Part shown: piece after piece, positions 31,178 through 42,453 of the stretch
Layout of the letters: each line of letters starts with the position of its first letter
Position numbering within the stretch: position 1 is the stretch's first letter
From: Clarkia xantiana subsp. parviflora
Lineage: Eukaryota > Streptophyta > Magnoliopsida > Myrtales > Onagraceae
Assembly (NCBI GenBank): GCA_036873135.1
Contig: JAPTYO010000015.1
Span: forward strand, 11,697,683 to 11,761,682
Reading direction: 5' to 3'
DNA: 64,000 nucleotides
The notes under the pieces: model-generated
The model's database searches: none
Seen by the model: only the letters and a program-made list of their open reading frames with translations
Told to the model about the DNA's origin: nothing
Made by a program: the position numbers and the translations under genes

Positions 31178-33917
31178 TTAAGCTGGGTCCTTGTTGGAAG
31201 TTGGGTCCTCAGCAGCTTTGGAGGGAGCAGGATTCGCGGGGTCCTGGGCAGAAGGCTCCGCAGTTGGTGGAGTCGGGTCCGCGGCACCTTCAGGGGCATC
31301 GGCCTCATTACTTTCCGCGGGGAGACTGAAGTATTTCTCCGCGAAGGGGGCGAGGGTCTCGGACTTCTTGAAGTCAATGGCATCCTCGTATACCGTGTAC
31401 AGCTCCTCGACGGCATTGAACAGAACATTCTCCACCTCGGTTTTGCAGAACCCCACGGCATCCGCCTTGAAATCATCGGAGTTCCGATACTCCTCGCGAC
31501 CCTCCTGGCGACCCTCCACGCGACCTTGAGCCTTCGCCTCTGCCAGCCTGGCAGGAAATTCAGCCTTCTCGGCCTCAAATTCAGCCTTCTCGGCCTCAAG
31601 TCCCGCCTTAGCTTCTTCGAGAATGCTCTTCTCGAGGGCGAATTGCCTCTTCTCCGCCTCGTGCCGCTGCTGTTCCTCTTTGAGCATCCTCCGCTCCCGA
31701 CGCAGCACGGCTTCATGATCATGGACCTGCTTTTGCAAGTCCATAGCCTTCTGGCCGAGGAGGGACTGCTCCTTAGATATCTTCTCCCTTGCCGCCACAA
31801 CATCGGCAAGGTCCTCCTGGAGCTTGGCCAAGGCTCTGGGGTCCGACCTGGCTTGCTCCTCCTCCAAAGCACCCTTCATAGCCAGGATGTAACCAAAGCA
31901 GCGCTGTTGGTTCGCAGTTTCCTAAGGCAAATGGAGAAGGGATTAAGGTCCGATAATTGAAGGCAAGAACAACGAAGGAAAGAATAAAAGCGAGAGTAAG
32001 TTTTACCTCCATCCGACGGATAGCCATGTCGCGAAGGTCCTCCTCGATATCTTCCCGTGCCAAGGAGATTGGGCGTCTCAAGGCTGGTGGAATTGACCCT
32101 GCCAGCAGATGCATGGCCAATTCTGGCTGAAGGTCTCCCCGATGGAGTGGGACCCCTTGAAGAGACTCGATCGGGTTCCAGGGAACCGTCTCTTGATCAG
32201 GGGTGTAAACCTGGTAAAGGTTCCCATCCACGGGGAGAGGAGGGATGACCTTGGAAGCCTCAGTTGGAGGAGCCTCGGTCGCCTCAGTCGGAGGAGCCTC
32301 GGTCGGGGGCTCCGGAGTTGGAGAGCGCAGATCCAGGGGAGGACTCCGAGACACGTCCTCCACAGTTGGCCTCAGGATGCTCCGCCCTGGCCTTTGGCGG
32401 GGAATCAGGCTATCAGTCGGCTCCTCGGAGGAGGGGGAAGCCTCCAAGTTGGTCACCTGACGGAACTGAGCTTCCGTCGGGGCATCCTCGGTCATTGGCT
32501 CCTGTGGAGTCGCAGCCCCCGTTGGAGTTTCAGCCTTCGTCGGAGTAAGAGCCTCCGATGGACCTGCGGTTGCGGGACGAATGAAGTCAGGAAGTGTATT
32601 ATTCGGACACCAGATGATACCTCGCGGGACGTGTTGGTCCTTTCCAAAGAAGTTGTAGTATCCCGCCTTGAGGACGCGCGGGGTTTCTCCTCAAAGTATA
32701 TATTTGATTTCTCGGACCCGTGATTCCCGGTCAGCAGGGATAAACTCCTTGGGAACCAACCTTCTATATTTCTTAATAGCGTGGCGGACGCGCTTACCTT
32801 CCTCGACAGTGGTGACACCGAAGGCTTTGTCTATCTCCTCTCTTCTGGCCCGCTTGGCCATCCCGACCTGTTCCTCGGTCGGAGGAGCTGCAGAAGAAGA
32901 GGCCCCCCCTCTTCAGGGACTTCCGCTTTCGCTTGGAGCCATGGACAGCATCGGTCTCCCCCTGCTTCAACACGAGATGGGTCAGCAGAGATGCCTTCTT
33001 GGCTGCAAAAATGAAAATAAAAGGCAGTTAGAAGTGTTACCCAAAGAACCAGGTTGTCAGAAATTGAGTCGAGGAGTTGGACCCCGATTTGGATCAGGTC
33101 CCCCTCCACGAGCTTGTTGGCATCGAGGGGAGCGAAGGATTCCCCCCAACGGTAAAGCTGGACCAATTGAAGAGTGTTGAAGTCATCCTCGGTGTAGACT
33201 TCAAACTTGGGGGCAGGGTCCGCCACAACCTCCCATCGGGGCCATGGGATAGAGCTGTTCTGAACGAAGAAGTAGTACTTCTTCCATCCACTGTTGTCGG
33301 ACCCTGAATCACGAATGAGCCCCCGATCCTTGTTAAACTTCCAGGTCTCACCATCCCAGCCGAACCGAGAAAGTTGCTCCCTGGTCCATTTGGGGAGTCG
33401 GGGGGTGAAGGAGCAGACGCCAGCCTTGTTACACTTCATCCCATAAAAGTTGCGGAAGAGCAGCAAGCTGTACGTCCATTGTTGGCGGAGGCACAGAACC
33501 TGGAAGGCGTTCCACACGCGGATAGCGTGTGGGGAGAAGGTGGATGGATGCGTCTGATAGAAGTTGCACATCTCAACCAGATTCCCGCAGAAAGGGAATC
33601 GGATCCCGGCGCTTATTTGTCCCACGGAGACGAACACCTCTCCTTCACGAGGACGGGTGACTATGTGTTTTCTCCTGGTGGCTTGGTGAGAGTCATAGGG
33701 AAACCGAGGTTCCCAGGCCGACGTAATGCAGCCTTCCCGGAGAGCAGCTTCATAGAGGCTCTCAGAGATTTCGTTAACAGCAAGTTCGAAAGTAAAGGGG
33801 TTCCTTCCCCCGGAACTGGCCTCGTCTAAAAACGGCCATAATAGGAAAGCTTAGGAAAGGAAAAGAAGGTAATATCAGTAAATCACGGAAGCAAAGAAGG
33901 AAAACCTTACCAGACAT
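31178..33917 (-). pseudogene. Tat-A antisense gene: plant-gypsy-type region plus coiled coil, spliced
   Basis: Gene on the strand opposite to gag-pol, between pol and 3' LTR. Inferred structure: ATG at 33917; intron 33826-33910 (GTAAGG...TTTTAG); exon 2 from 33825 reading DEASSGGRNPFTFELAVNEIS and then EVFVSVGQISAGIRFPF near 33640; a probable intron with TTTTTGCAG acceptor near 33006; and a clear intron 32006-31922 (GTAAAA...CCTTAG) joining RRME to ETANQQRCFGY in frame. The middle part resembles the putative gypsy-type transposon (Transposase_28) family of plant elements and has a basic KRKRKSLKR stretch. The last exon to 31178 is a charged coiled coil with an Ala/Pro-rich tail. One extra C at 32903-32909 and a TGA near 32691 break it. 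The protein's role is not established. Confidence 0.75.
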
Positions 33918-34080
33918 AGTAGATGATGGACTGGAGAAGACGAAGAAAGAACTTGACGGCTGGAGGCCTTGGATCACCGGAAAATCAGACGAAACTTGGA
34001 GAAAAAGCTTCGAGGTTTGACAATGGCAGAGTCTCCAGAAATCAGAACGGTAGGGAAGGAGTGAATAGTGCCAGGGTTTT

Positions 34081-34091
34081 GGCTTTTATAG
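34081..34091 (-). promoter_or_regulatory. TATA box of the Tat-A antisense gene
   Basis: Minus-strand CTATAAAAGCC lies about 165 bp before the antisense-gene ATG, and Tat-B has a matching box. The unit thus seems to have its own pol II promoter rather than depending on the LTR. Confidence 0.6.
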
Positions 34092-34508
34092 ACAAAAGGA
34101 CAACTGGACAGATTCAAATCTGGACCGTTGAAGATGAAACGACTCAATCTGGATCGCCGAGATTATAGGGGACAGTACGGAAGAGACGTTAGTGACGTCA
34201 TATTGCTTTTTCAGAAAGTAACAGTCACGCCGGCTTAGGCATCGTTTCATTATCCCTAGCATTTAATGGTGCAGTAACCGAGGAGTCTCCTCGGATTTGG
34301 CAACTGTCCTTGGAGTCTAAGGAATTGTGAGTGAGAAGCCTTGTTATTCAAGAATTGTACCCAAGGTAAAGCCTCCGATGGTAATATCGGGAGGTCCCAA
34401 GATAAAAGCCTCTGATGGTAATATCGGGCGGTCCAAAGACGAAAGCCTTCGACGATAAGGTCGGGAGGTCCGGAATTAGAAGACACGACGGACTGCAAGT
34501 CCCCCATG

Positions 34509-34521
34509 TCTTGGGGGCAAA
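34509..34521 (+). other. Tat-A polypurine tract
   Basis: TCTTGGGGGCAAA directly precedes the 3' LTR at 34522. The same word is used by Tat-B. Confidence 0.85.
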
Positions 34522-35260
34522 TGATGGGTTCCGATGTAATCGTTAGCCCCGTTAACAGCCAATAAACGGCGGGTAAGCCCAGTGGGCCTTGTGAAAGACC
34601 TGGAAGGTCCAGAAGCCCAGTATGAAGGGTCCCGACGAGATCGGTCCCGATATATGAGCTGAATGCTCCCGACGATAAGCCTCTGAGTAGGCCCCGATAT
34701 GCCTTTGAGAAGGCCCCGATAATAAAGCCCCGAGAAAGCTGGTCCTGTCTCGTGAGACGAGGGGTCCTGGGTGGTGACCTAGAATGAGATAACTCTGAAG
34801 TCCCCGATATGGATTGGGACTTGTGATCAGAGGATAAGACCAAGAAACCCGCCTACTAGATAGAGTAGTGGGGAAACGGTTGAGATACAGATAACCTCCC
34901 CCGAGATACGCAGGGCGTGCCCGAGATACGCGGAACGTGGGCGAGATACGCGGAGCGTGGGGCGAGATACACGGAATCCCGAACGAGATATACGGAACGT
35001 GGGTAAAACTGCCAGGCGCGGTTACAGGTAACTGAGATAACTTCCCCTCCTATATAAAGGAGGAAGTTACCTCAGAAAACACACATTCTAATACGAACTT
35101 AGACTTTTTGCTATCCACCACATCGTTCAAGCTCTCATTTAAGCATCGGAGAGGGATTCTGGGTCACCACCCAGGTCGTCCCCTTTTGCAGGATTACGCG
35201 GAGCCCAAGAGTTCAAGCTTTCCGTCAAGAACGTAACGGAGCTTCGACCGTGATCCAACA
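34522..35260 (+). repeat. Tat-A 3' LTR
   Basis: 739 bp, TGATGGG...CCAACA, about 98.5 % identical to the reconstructed 5' LTR (about 11 differences). The TATA inverted repeat lies at 35046-35063. It is followed by ATCAG at 35261-35265. Confidence 0.96.
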
Positions 35261-37375
35261 ATCAGTTCGCCTGATTCTGCTTGGTACTCGTTTAGGATCT
35301 CCTTGAGGTTTTGGGTGTTCTCGATAATAGATTCTAAGAATAGAAAACTATCGTCAGAAAAAAGTAGGTGGGAGATCTCCTATGCGTGGCGGCTAGATTT
35401 AACTCCATGTATACTTTCGTTCAATTGTGCCTGTGAAAGTTCATGGGACAGCATTTGTGATACGAGAATGACGACATAAGGGGATAGAGGGTCTCCCTGT
35501 GAATGCCTCTTGTTGGTTTAATTTTTTCCGTCATGTTCCCGTTAGTGAACACACTGAGCGATGTTGTGGATATGCATTCCATGATCCAATGTATGAATTA
35601 TTGTGGGAACTGCATGCTTTCCATGACCTCTTTTAAGAAAGACCATTCGATTCTATCATATGCTTTGTTCATATCGAGTTTTAACGCGAACAAGCCTAAT
35701 TTTCCTCTGCGTCTCTATTTGATGGTATGCAATTATTCCTGAGCCAGGAGTGTGATGTCAGTTATGCTTCGTCCTGGGACAAACGTCGTTTGGAACAGTG
35801 AAATGAGTCTGGAAATCACTGTACGTAGGCGATTTGCTAGGATTTTGGAGATCACTTTGTATGAGGTATTGCATAGCCCTATCGGACGCCAATATTTTAT
35901 TTTACGTGGTTGATCTATTTTCGGGATTAGATCAAGGTAGTGGAATTTCGTTCCTGATTCAGAGTACTTAATCTAAAGAAGTTGTACACTGCTCTAGACA
36001 GGTTATTGCTCGTGGTTTCCCAAGATTGTTGGAAGAATCCCGACGGATATCCATCTGGTCCTGGGGCTTTTTATGGGCTAAGTTGGTTTATGGCTTTGTT
36101 GATCTCCAAGGCCGTGACTGTGGAGCTCAAAGTTTTAATCCCCGATGGTTGAAATTTGAGGATGTTTGCTTAGGTATGTAAGGTGGAGGAAGATTTCCCG
36201 AGTAGTAAACAAGTCATGGTAGTATGCTTTGGCGTGTTGTAAGATTCCGGTTTGATCTTCGATGAGGTCTCCGTATGTTGTCTCAAATGAATTCACTTTG
36301 TTTCGCATTCTCCGCGCAATTGTATAAGCGTGAAAAAACCTCGATTTTTGCCTCCAAATGATCTCTTGCTTTAGATATTGGTAGAAAGCCTCTCGATGCA
36401 GTTCTGTAGTGCGTCCGCGCGTTGAGCCTTGTTCAGGTCATTGAGCTTGTGGCAAATGGAAGTTTCCAGATGCTCGAATGTGTTGCGATTCCAAAGGCGC
36501 AGCTAGGACGTCAATCTGCTCAGCTTGTTGTACAATTGTATTGTGCTGAACCGGTGATCCGGATTTGCCATGTGTTTGTTAGGAAAGAATCAAAACTATG
36601 ATGTCGCAGCCACATGGTTTCAAATCAAAAGAGGCGCGCTTGTTTTTTAGTCTGATCTTGAGGTTGTGGAATAAGGAGAATTGAACAGTGGTCATATGCG
36701 ATTCTTTCTAGGTGAAGAAGTTTCTCCTGCGGGAATTTGGATTGCCATTCCTTTGTCATCAATACCTGATCCAATCTTTCTCATACTCTGTCTGGTACTA
36801 TTCTCTTATTGGTTCAGGTGAATTCTTGTCCGATGAACCCCATGTCCATGATATTTTGCGGAGTCTAACCATGCGTGCTTTTGTAGGATTCTAGTCGATG
36901 AAGCGGGAATGCGGCCGTCTTTTTCTGAGAAGTTCCATATGTCATTGAAATCCCCAATGAAAATCCACGGGGTCGAGTCTGATCTTGATGCTCTAAAAGA
37001 AAGCAAGTTGTCCTAAAAGAGAGGACGTTCGCCAAATTTTGAAGGAGCGTAAATAAAAGACGCCTCTCATTGGGGATCTCCGGGTGTTTAGAAAATTGAA
37101 GTATAGATATATTTTGTACTGTGGGTCAGGATGGTGATTGAAGTGGGATCGCCCCCTAAGCTACGTAAAGCCCACCCCGGGTGTTATCTAGCTCTATACA
37201 TAAATGTCTGGATAAGCCTGCCTTTGTGATGGTTGTCGCTAGTCTAGGAACCTGACTACTAATCTTGGAAATGAAAAAGATGTCCGGTTAAAGGATTGTA
37301 AGGAAAGGTCTAATATGTTGAACCGTTATTTGGCTTCCCGCCCGCCCCTTGACAGTTCTAAGCTAATATTTTCAT
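35261..37375 (-). mobile_element. Plant LINE, 5' part (endonuclease and RT), decayed
   Basis: Minus strand from a start-like MKILA*NCQGAG at 37375, where a Trp codon has become TAG. This is the conserved beginning of plant L1-type ORF2. The endonuclease motif PWIFIGDFNDIWNFSEKDG lies near 36965-36910. RT core FLKEVMESMQFPQ with EKIKPTRGIHRETLYP lies near 35640-35490, and LLFSDDSFLFLE near 35360. The sequence runs into ATCAG at 35265 and continues across Tat-A at 15878, since NEYQAESGEL before the junction precedes the thumb region after it. Multiple stops: dead copy. Confidence 0.85.
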
Positions 37376-37828
37376 GATGATTCCGGCAGGAACGTATAGG
37401 GTCCGACCGTACTCACAGTGTCTAGAGTATAGGTATAATCACATAAGGGATAGTGAAAATACTGATACTTGTGCATCAAATTAAGTACCTCCTCCATGGA
37501 TATTTGTATAGCCAGCTGACGACGCGGAGCGAGCTGATGATAAGGTATGGGCCCCGTGGAAATCCTCGCAGGCTTCGCGACGGGTGGTCAGTGCGGGTGC
37601 CAGGTCCTGAATCCTTGCTCTCTTACGTCCCCTGAGTTGTTGCTGGTCCTCCATGTCTGCTGACTCGATTGATACGGGCAAGACCATTGGAATTTTATTT
37701 TATTTTTTGCAGGTTTCGCATGGCTGCTACTTATTGGTGTTGGGTTGAGACCAAGGAATTGGGTTGGGTTTGGATGGGTGTGTGGGTCCCCCGTTGAGTG
37801 TTATGTGGTAGTGGTGGGCCTCTACGTG
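37376..37828. other. Unassigned region upstream of the LINE
   Basis: May contain LINE 5' UTR or ORF1 remains, but no domain is readable. No repeat or gene was recognised. Confidence 0.3.
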
Positions 37829-37836
37829 GGTTACAT

Positions 37837-38205
37837 TAGGGGTGAGCTCGAGACAGGATGGATGAGCTTTTGCCTGAGCTCGAGTCCGAAAATTTTGGGA
37901 CTCTTGTTTTGGCCCGAACCCGAATCCAAAGGAAATGTCCCGCCCGAGTCGGGACATCCCGACTTGGGCTAGCCCGAATTTGAACCAACAACTATAGTTA
38001 GTAGACTTAGGTTAAACTCAAATATATATATATACATAATATATACATATACTCAGACAGGCTCGGGACTTTCGGGCTTTTTAAGAAAAAGCCCGAGCCC
38101 GACTTGGGAAGAAAAATCCCGCCCGACCGGGCTCGGACCACTTTTCGGGACGGGATTTTCGGAACCGGCTCGGGTCGGGCTAATCGGGCTTCTTGCTCAG
38201 CCCTA
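37837..38205. mobile_element. Non-autonomous hAT-type element hAT-1 (369 bp)
   Basis: Terminal repeats TAGGGGTGAGC and GCTCAGCCCTA (11 bp, one mismatch). An exact 8-bp duplication GGTTACAT lies at 37829-37836 and 38206-38213. The inside is rich in CCCGA and CGGGC words and encodes no transposase. Confidence 0.9.
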
Positions 38206-38213
38206 GGTTACAT

Positions 38214-38974
38214 GGTGGGCCAGCTGGATTAGAAAACTGGTAGTTAGGACCTGTTAGGTTGTTGTTTGGGGGGTTGGGGGGGGGAGGCGAGTGGTTGCAC
38301 GGAGATGGGAATGAGTATGGCGCGTAGAATAAAGGGAATCGGAGAGTGGGGAGTAGGATCAGTTTGGGAGGCCACGCGTGCTGGATCGTGGGTGGATATA
38401 AGAGATGGAGTTTCAGGGTATAAGGATTAGCGGCGACGGAAGAGTGGTGTCTCCATGGGTTGGTGGTTTTGGGGTAGCTTGGAAAATTTGGTGGTGTAGG
38501 AATGCTTTGTCGATGAAACGATATGTAGCAATATGGCGGATGATAGAAAGAGTGAAAGTGGAGATGTTGTATGTGTACGTAGAAGGAGAGAGGTCGAGGA
38601 ACAGTAGAATTAAGGAGAGTTGTGCCATTAATATTGTTGATCAATATTTGTCCGGCCTTGCTTTGGGAGTGAACTTCTAGGGTCTCGTCTTGGTTGCTAA
38701 TAGGTATCTTTCGTGAGAACGAATGGGTACTTAGTTTCCTTCTTAGGCTTTGAACATGGTGAGGACCTAAAAAAAGTGGAGATTTTCTCATAATTTCATT
38801 CTGAAACTTAAGTCAGTATATGGAATGTAAGAGTGATAATGTATATCTAGTAATGTAAAATTTTCTGATATTTATAGGCTTGGCTTTACCGACTTTCAGT
38901 GGCGGCTCCTTTTCTGTGATTGGCTGCTTCTAAGGGCAGCAGCCGCGTATTATCATAGGTTGAGAGAGACGGTG
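38214..38974. other. Unassigned region right of hAT-1
   Basis: Contains a 203-codon minus-strand frame (38180-38791) that begins in low-complexity sequence and runs into hAT-1, and a 91-codon plus-strand frame (38405-38680). Neither shows a domain I recognise. A decayed element is possible. Confidence 0.3.
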
Positions 38975-39150
38975 GCGGGTCAACTGGTGACAAGCACCTC
39001 ACCGCCTCACCTTTCTTTAGTCAGAAGGGTTTCCTCCAAGCTGGTGACAAGCAAGTCGCCACATCACCTTTCCTTAGGAGGAAAAGTTTTGTTGGTGAGA
39101 AGTGAGTCCCCGCCTCTCCGCCTTCCTTAAGAGGATGACTTTTACAAGAG
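38975..39150. repeat. Degenerate ~55-60-bp tandem repeat, three units
   Basis: CTGGTGACAAGCACCTCACC, CTGGTGACAAGCAAGTCGCC and TTGGTGAGAAGTGAGTCCCC each begin a unit and are followed by CACCTTTC or GCCTTCC and a GGA-rich end. Confidence 0.6.
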
Positions 39151-40434
39151 GTACTATACTTTGCTTGTGGTTATCGACTTGGTTGGCGTCGACTAGGAGC
39201 TGCCAACCTTTTGTCATCCTCTTCTCATAGTGAATCTTTTAGTTCGTCAACTCCGGAGTCCCGACTTTTGAAGTTCTCGACTTATCAGTTGTCGACTTTA
39301 TAATCTCTTGAATTGGGTTTAACAAATACTTGTTGTGAAGGGAGTAGGGAAACTCTGACGCCCCTCCGATGAGTTCGACGTCGATGGAGATGAGAGGGGT
39401 AGATGAGAGGTTGTAGGAGCTTTAATGGAGTTCGAAGACGCTGAATGAGGTTAGTTATGAATACTTCTGGAGGGATATGTCTACCAGTGATGAATGAAAG
39501 TTTCGATGTGATGTCTACAAGTCCATCGTTGCTCAGTGAGTCAGGCGGCTCCGGCTTTGGTGTCGATTGTGGAGAATAGTAGTAATAGAAGGACTAACTG
39601 CAGAATTGACCAAGACGGATGGGTAACAGGGCTACTATTTCTGGTGGGGGAGGTGTGTAAAGAGGAAGTGTTAATGGCTGATGTAGGTGGAGATGTTGTC
39701 GTCGCCGGCGAACGGCTTGTGCTTTTGCTGGATGAGAGAGCATCCCAACTCTTACCAGATGAGGTCTTGTGCCTAAGTTCAAGTGACCGTTCTAAAGGTA
39801 TGTATGAGTATCATTCATTATTAAAAACTAATTAATCACGTCAACACCTATAAGAAATGTAATTTATAATCTAATCATAATAATTCAGTCGTGCATGTTC
39901 TTCACATAGACGTAATGATTCAGGAGATGTGCTTAAAGATGGAGACGTTAATATTCTACACAGATGAACTGGTCTTGTTCTACACACGTTTCGGTTCCAA
40001 CTTCTAAATATATCCATAACATGATATTTTGTTCTGAAAAAAAGTAATCGGTTATAAACGGGTACCCGGAATCGATCGATTCCAAATGGTTCCGAGACGG
40101 TTTCGGTTCTATATGGATTTTAGTACGATTCTGCATAATGACTATAAGAACTGTTTAGTATTAGTTTGGTTCTGGGATACCTTGAAATTATAGGGTACCC
40201 GAAACCGCTCAATCTTACTAACAAGGTTGAAATCTGAATCATGTAAGGTATCTTATAAAGCAATATACAAAACATGCATTTTTACGTACCCATATATATT
40301 TTCCAACAATTTACACTGAAAAATGGTCATAACCCTTCCATTTCAACCGATGTACGATTTAGCAGGTATGTCCAAATGTAATCATATAGCCTAGAGGAGG
40401 CTAGTTTTGCATACCCTTCAAGCCATGCTCTGCC
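39151..40434. other. No recognised gene
   Basis: A 99-codon plus-strand frame at 39536-39835 shows no recognisable domain. Around 39960-40210 there are GGTTCCGAGACGGTTTCGG-like words that may be hAT remains, but no terminal repeats were found. Confidence 0.3.
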
Positions 40435-40442
40435 ACTAGGAG

Positions 40443-41065
40443 TAGGGGTGGCAACGGGGCAGGGCGGGTATCGTCTGACCTGTGCCCGCCCCGCATGGGA
40501 CGGGTCCTATAGATTAAAATTTCTCACGGGTCAATCCGCGGGACCCTGCCCCGCTCCGCGATTCGGGTACAACGATTCATGTACACTAGGCACTAAGGCT
40601 TCTCTGTCAAAACTGAAAACTATCGTGATCATATAAATTACCTTGATTAGACGCGGTGGTGATGCTAGATGCAGTGGCCGGTGATCGGTGTCACGGCTAG
40701 GACTTAGGAGAACGACTAGGTCTCGCGGCTGGAGTTGTGATGGACGTGAGCCGTGTGGTGGAAGAGAGCAGAGATAAGATTGAGGAATAAAGAGAGATAG
40801 GATTAGGAAGAAAGAGATATGAGAGAACTTACAGGGAGGGGGGCGGAGCTGCACTTAGAGGGAGGGGAGATGCAATAACCTTAGTATGTATAGTTGCTAC
40901 AGGGAGGGTCTGCCGGGCGGTGCGACCCCCAGACCCGGCCCAGCCCCGCCCCGTGGGGAAGTAGACTCGAACCAGCTCCGTGACCCACAGGGCACGGGTC
41001 GGTGGGTTAAATTCAAGGCGAAGTTCTGCGGGTCGGTGGGTAATCGCGACCCGTTGCCACCCCTA
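40443..41065. mobile_element. Non-autonomous hAT-type element hAT-2 (623 bp)
   Basis: Terminal repeats TAGGGGTGGCAACGGG and CCCGTTGCCACCCCTA are perfect inverted copies over 16 bp. The 8-bp flanks ACTAGGAG (40435-40442) and ATTAGGAG (41066-41073) differ at one base. The subterminal regions are GGGCGGG/CCCGCCC rich. No transposase. Confidence 0.9.
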
Positions 41066-41067
41066 AT

Positions 41068-41987
41068 TAGGAGTGTGCAAAGAGTCCATAAAGTTCAGAA
41101 CTGAATCGAAAAGTCCATGGCTGAAAAAGTCCAGGACTGTTTGAATTCAGGACAAATGATCCTCAATTTTCGGTTTTAAACAGTCCTGGTCCAAATTTCG
41201 GTCCGGGACCGTTTGGACCGTGGAGTCCAAGACAGGACCGTTTGAGTCTAAGACCAGTGGTCCTCCCTTTTCGGTCCAGGACCGTTTGGATCATTGAGTA
41301 CGGGACCGAACCAATAAATAAAATAAAAACTGAAAAAAAAATTATTAACACAAAAATTATAAATTTTTACAAGGAGTTATTTATAAAGAAAATATTTAAA
41401 ATTTATGATAAATATTGCATTATATATAATTTTTCGAGAGTATTACTAATTATAACATAATAATAGGTCGTAAAAAAATTTTAAACTACGAAGAAATTAA
41501 TCTATTACAGATAAACATTTAATTTCTAACATTTGCAATAGAATTAAAAAAAAAATTAATACCACCATAGCAAATTCGTATAAAACTTAATGAATGACAG
41601 TTTACTTGAGAAAAAATAGTATAAAATTTGTATACCAGGACGGTTTTACTCACCCATATAAATTTTTTTTTATGTGGTTCTTTTCAACATAATAAGTATA
41701 AAAGTAAATTTGAATTTTTTATTTGTTAAAAAATTTAACAAAATATTTTACATATTTTAATAAATGAGATAATTATATTTAATATTTTAAAAATGAGATA
41801 GTTATTTGAATTTCTATTAAAAAAATGACAGTTTTTTTTTTAAATGGTTCTAGACTGAAATTGGGACCGTTGAGATTGTGACATTTTCAAACGGTCCTAA
41901 TAATTTTGGATCGGTCATGAGATCGAAATGATTAGGTCTATTTGATTTGGACCTTAACGATCCTGGACCAGGACCAGTCCACGCTTA
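41068..41987. mobile_element. Probable non-autonomous hAT-type element hAT-3
   Basis: Left end TAGGAGTGTGCAAAGAGTCC, right end GGACCAGTCCACGCTTA. Both edges are full of GGTCCNGGACCGTTTGG words in opposite orientation around an AT-rich core. The hAT-2 target duplication overlaps its left terminus, so hAT-2 seems to have inserted at its edge. No clean 8-bp duplication for hAT-3 itself was found, so borders are approximate. Confidence 0.6.
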
Positions 41988-42320
41988 GCCTTATCGGTCA
42001 CTGGCCTAAATCTATAGGTGTACGCAAACATGATACGTGGCTACGTTAGGAAATACCATAATCTAGAGCTTAGTTTCTGCCTAGATATATAAACCCCAAA
42101 TTAAGTCATACACACATCACATGACCTTCTCCATCGTGTAAATAATCAAACTACAAACTAAATTTTACTCGAAAATTCAACTATCTAGTTAAAAAAAATT
42201 TTAATCAGATAACTAACTAGACTTTTGTGAATAAGCAACTAGGAACATTCTCGTCAAGTTTAATGTTAAACTTTGACAAAATTCATTACGTGTTCCTCAC
42301 TTAGTTGGGGCTCATCACCC
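41988..42320. other. No recognised gene
   Basis: AT-rich sequence between hAT-3 and the left inverted repeat of the RPL22 unit. Nothing identified. Confidence 0.3.
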
Positions 42321-42453
42321 GGATGATTCTGGTGGGCTCAAGAATCAGCCTGCTTTTGGTGAGTTTTGGGGGCCAATTTGAGTATTTAAAAAACTGAAGG
42401 ACTTATTCTCGTTTTGGTCCGGTATTAAAACAGGTCGGTTCAGTCTTAAAAAA
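42321..42453 (+). repeat. Left arm of a ~130-bp inverted repeat around the RPL22 copy
   Basis: GATTCTGGTGGGCTC, AGAATCAGCCTGCTTTTG, GGCCAATTTGAGTATTT, ACTGAAGGACTTATTC and ATTAAAACAGGTCGGTTC occur in this order here. They occur in reverse complement and reverse order at 47803-47933. No target duplication was recognised at the outer edges. Confidence 0.85.

Larger units (their letters stand above)
15884..35260 (+). mobile_element. Tat-A: Ty3/gypsy Tat-lineage retrotransposon, host of Tat-B
   Basis: The 5' LTR (15884-16140 plus 24326-24807) and 3' LTR (34522-35260) are both 739 bp without the Tat-B insertion. An exact 5-bp duplication ATCAG flanks it at 15879-15883 and 35261-35265. PBS, gag, protease, RT, RNase H, second RNase H, integrase, a spacer with degenerate repeats, an antisense gene and a polypurine tract follow in order. 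I count about 11 LTR differences. With Tat-B removed the element is about 11.2 kb. The second (archaeal-type) RNase H and the DGGSSSD protease site fit the Tat lineage. It split a LINE: RT sequence continues on both sides. Confidence 0.95.

Noticed and set aside
32120..32720. Plus-strand frame of 204 codons opposite the Tat-A antisense gene
   Set aside because: Shadow frame. The minus strand has the splice sites, homology to Tat-B and coiled-coil coding.
38180..38791. 203-codon minus-strand frame
   Set aside because: Runs into the hAT-1 element and has low-complexity composition (His, Pro, Ser) with no recognisable domain.
39948..40210. Fourth hAT element in the GGTTCCGAGACGG-rich stretch
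   Set aside because: No terminal inverted repeat or 8-bp duplication could be found.
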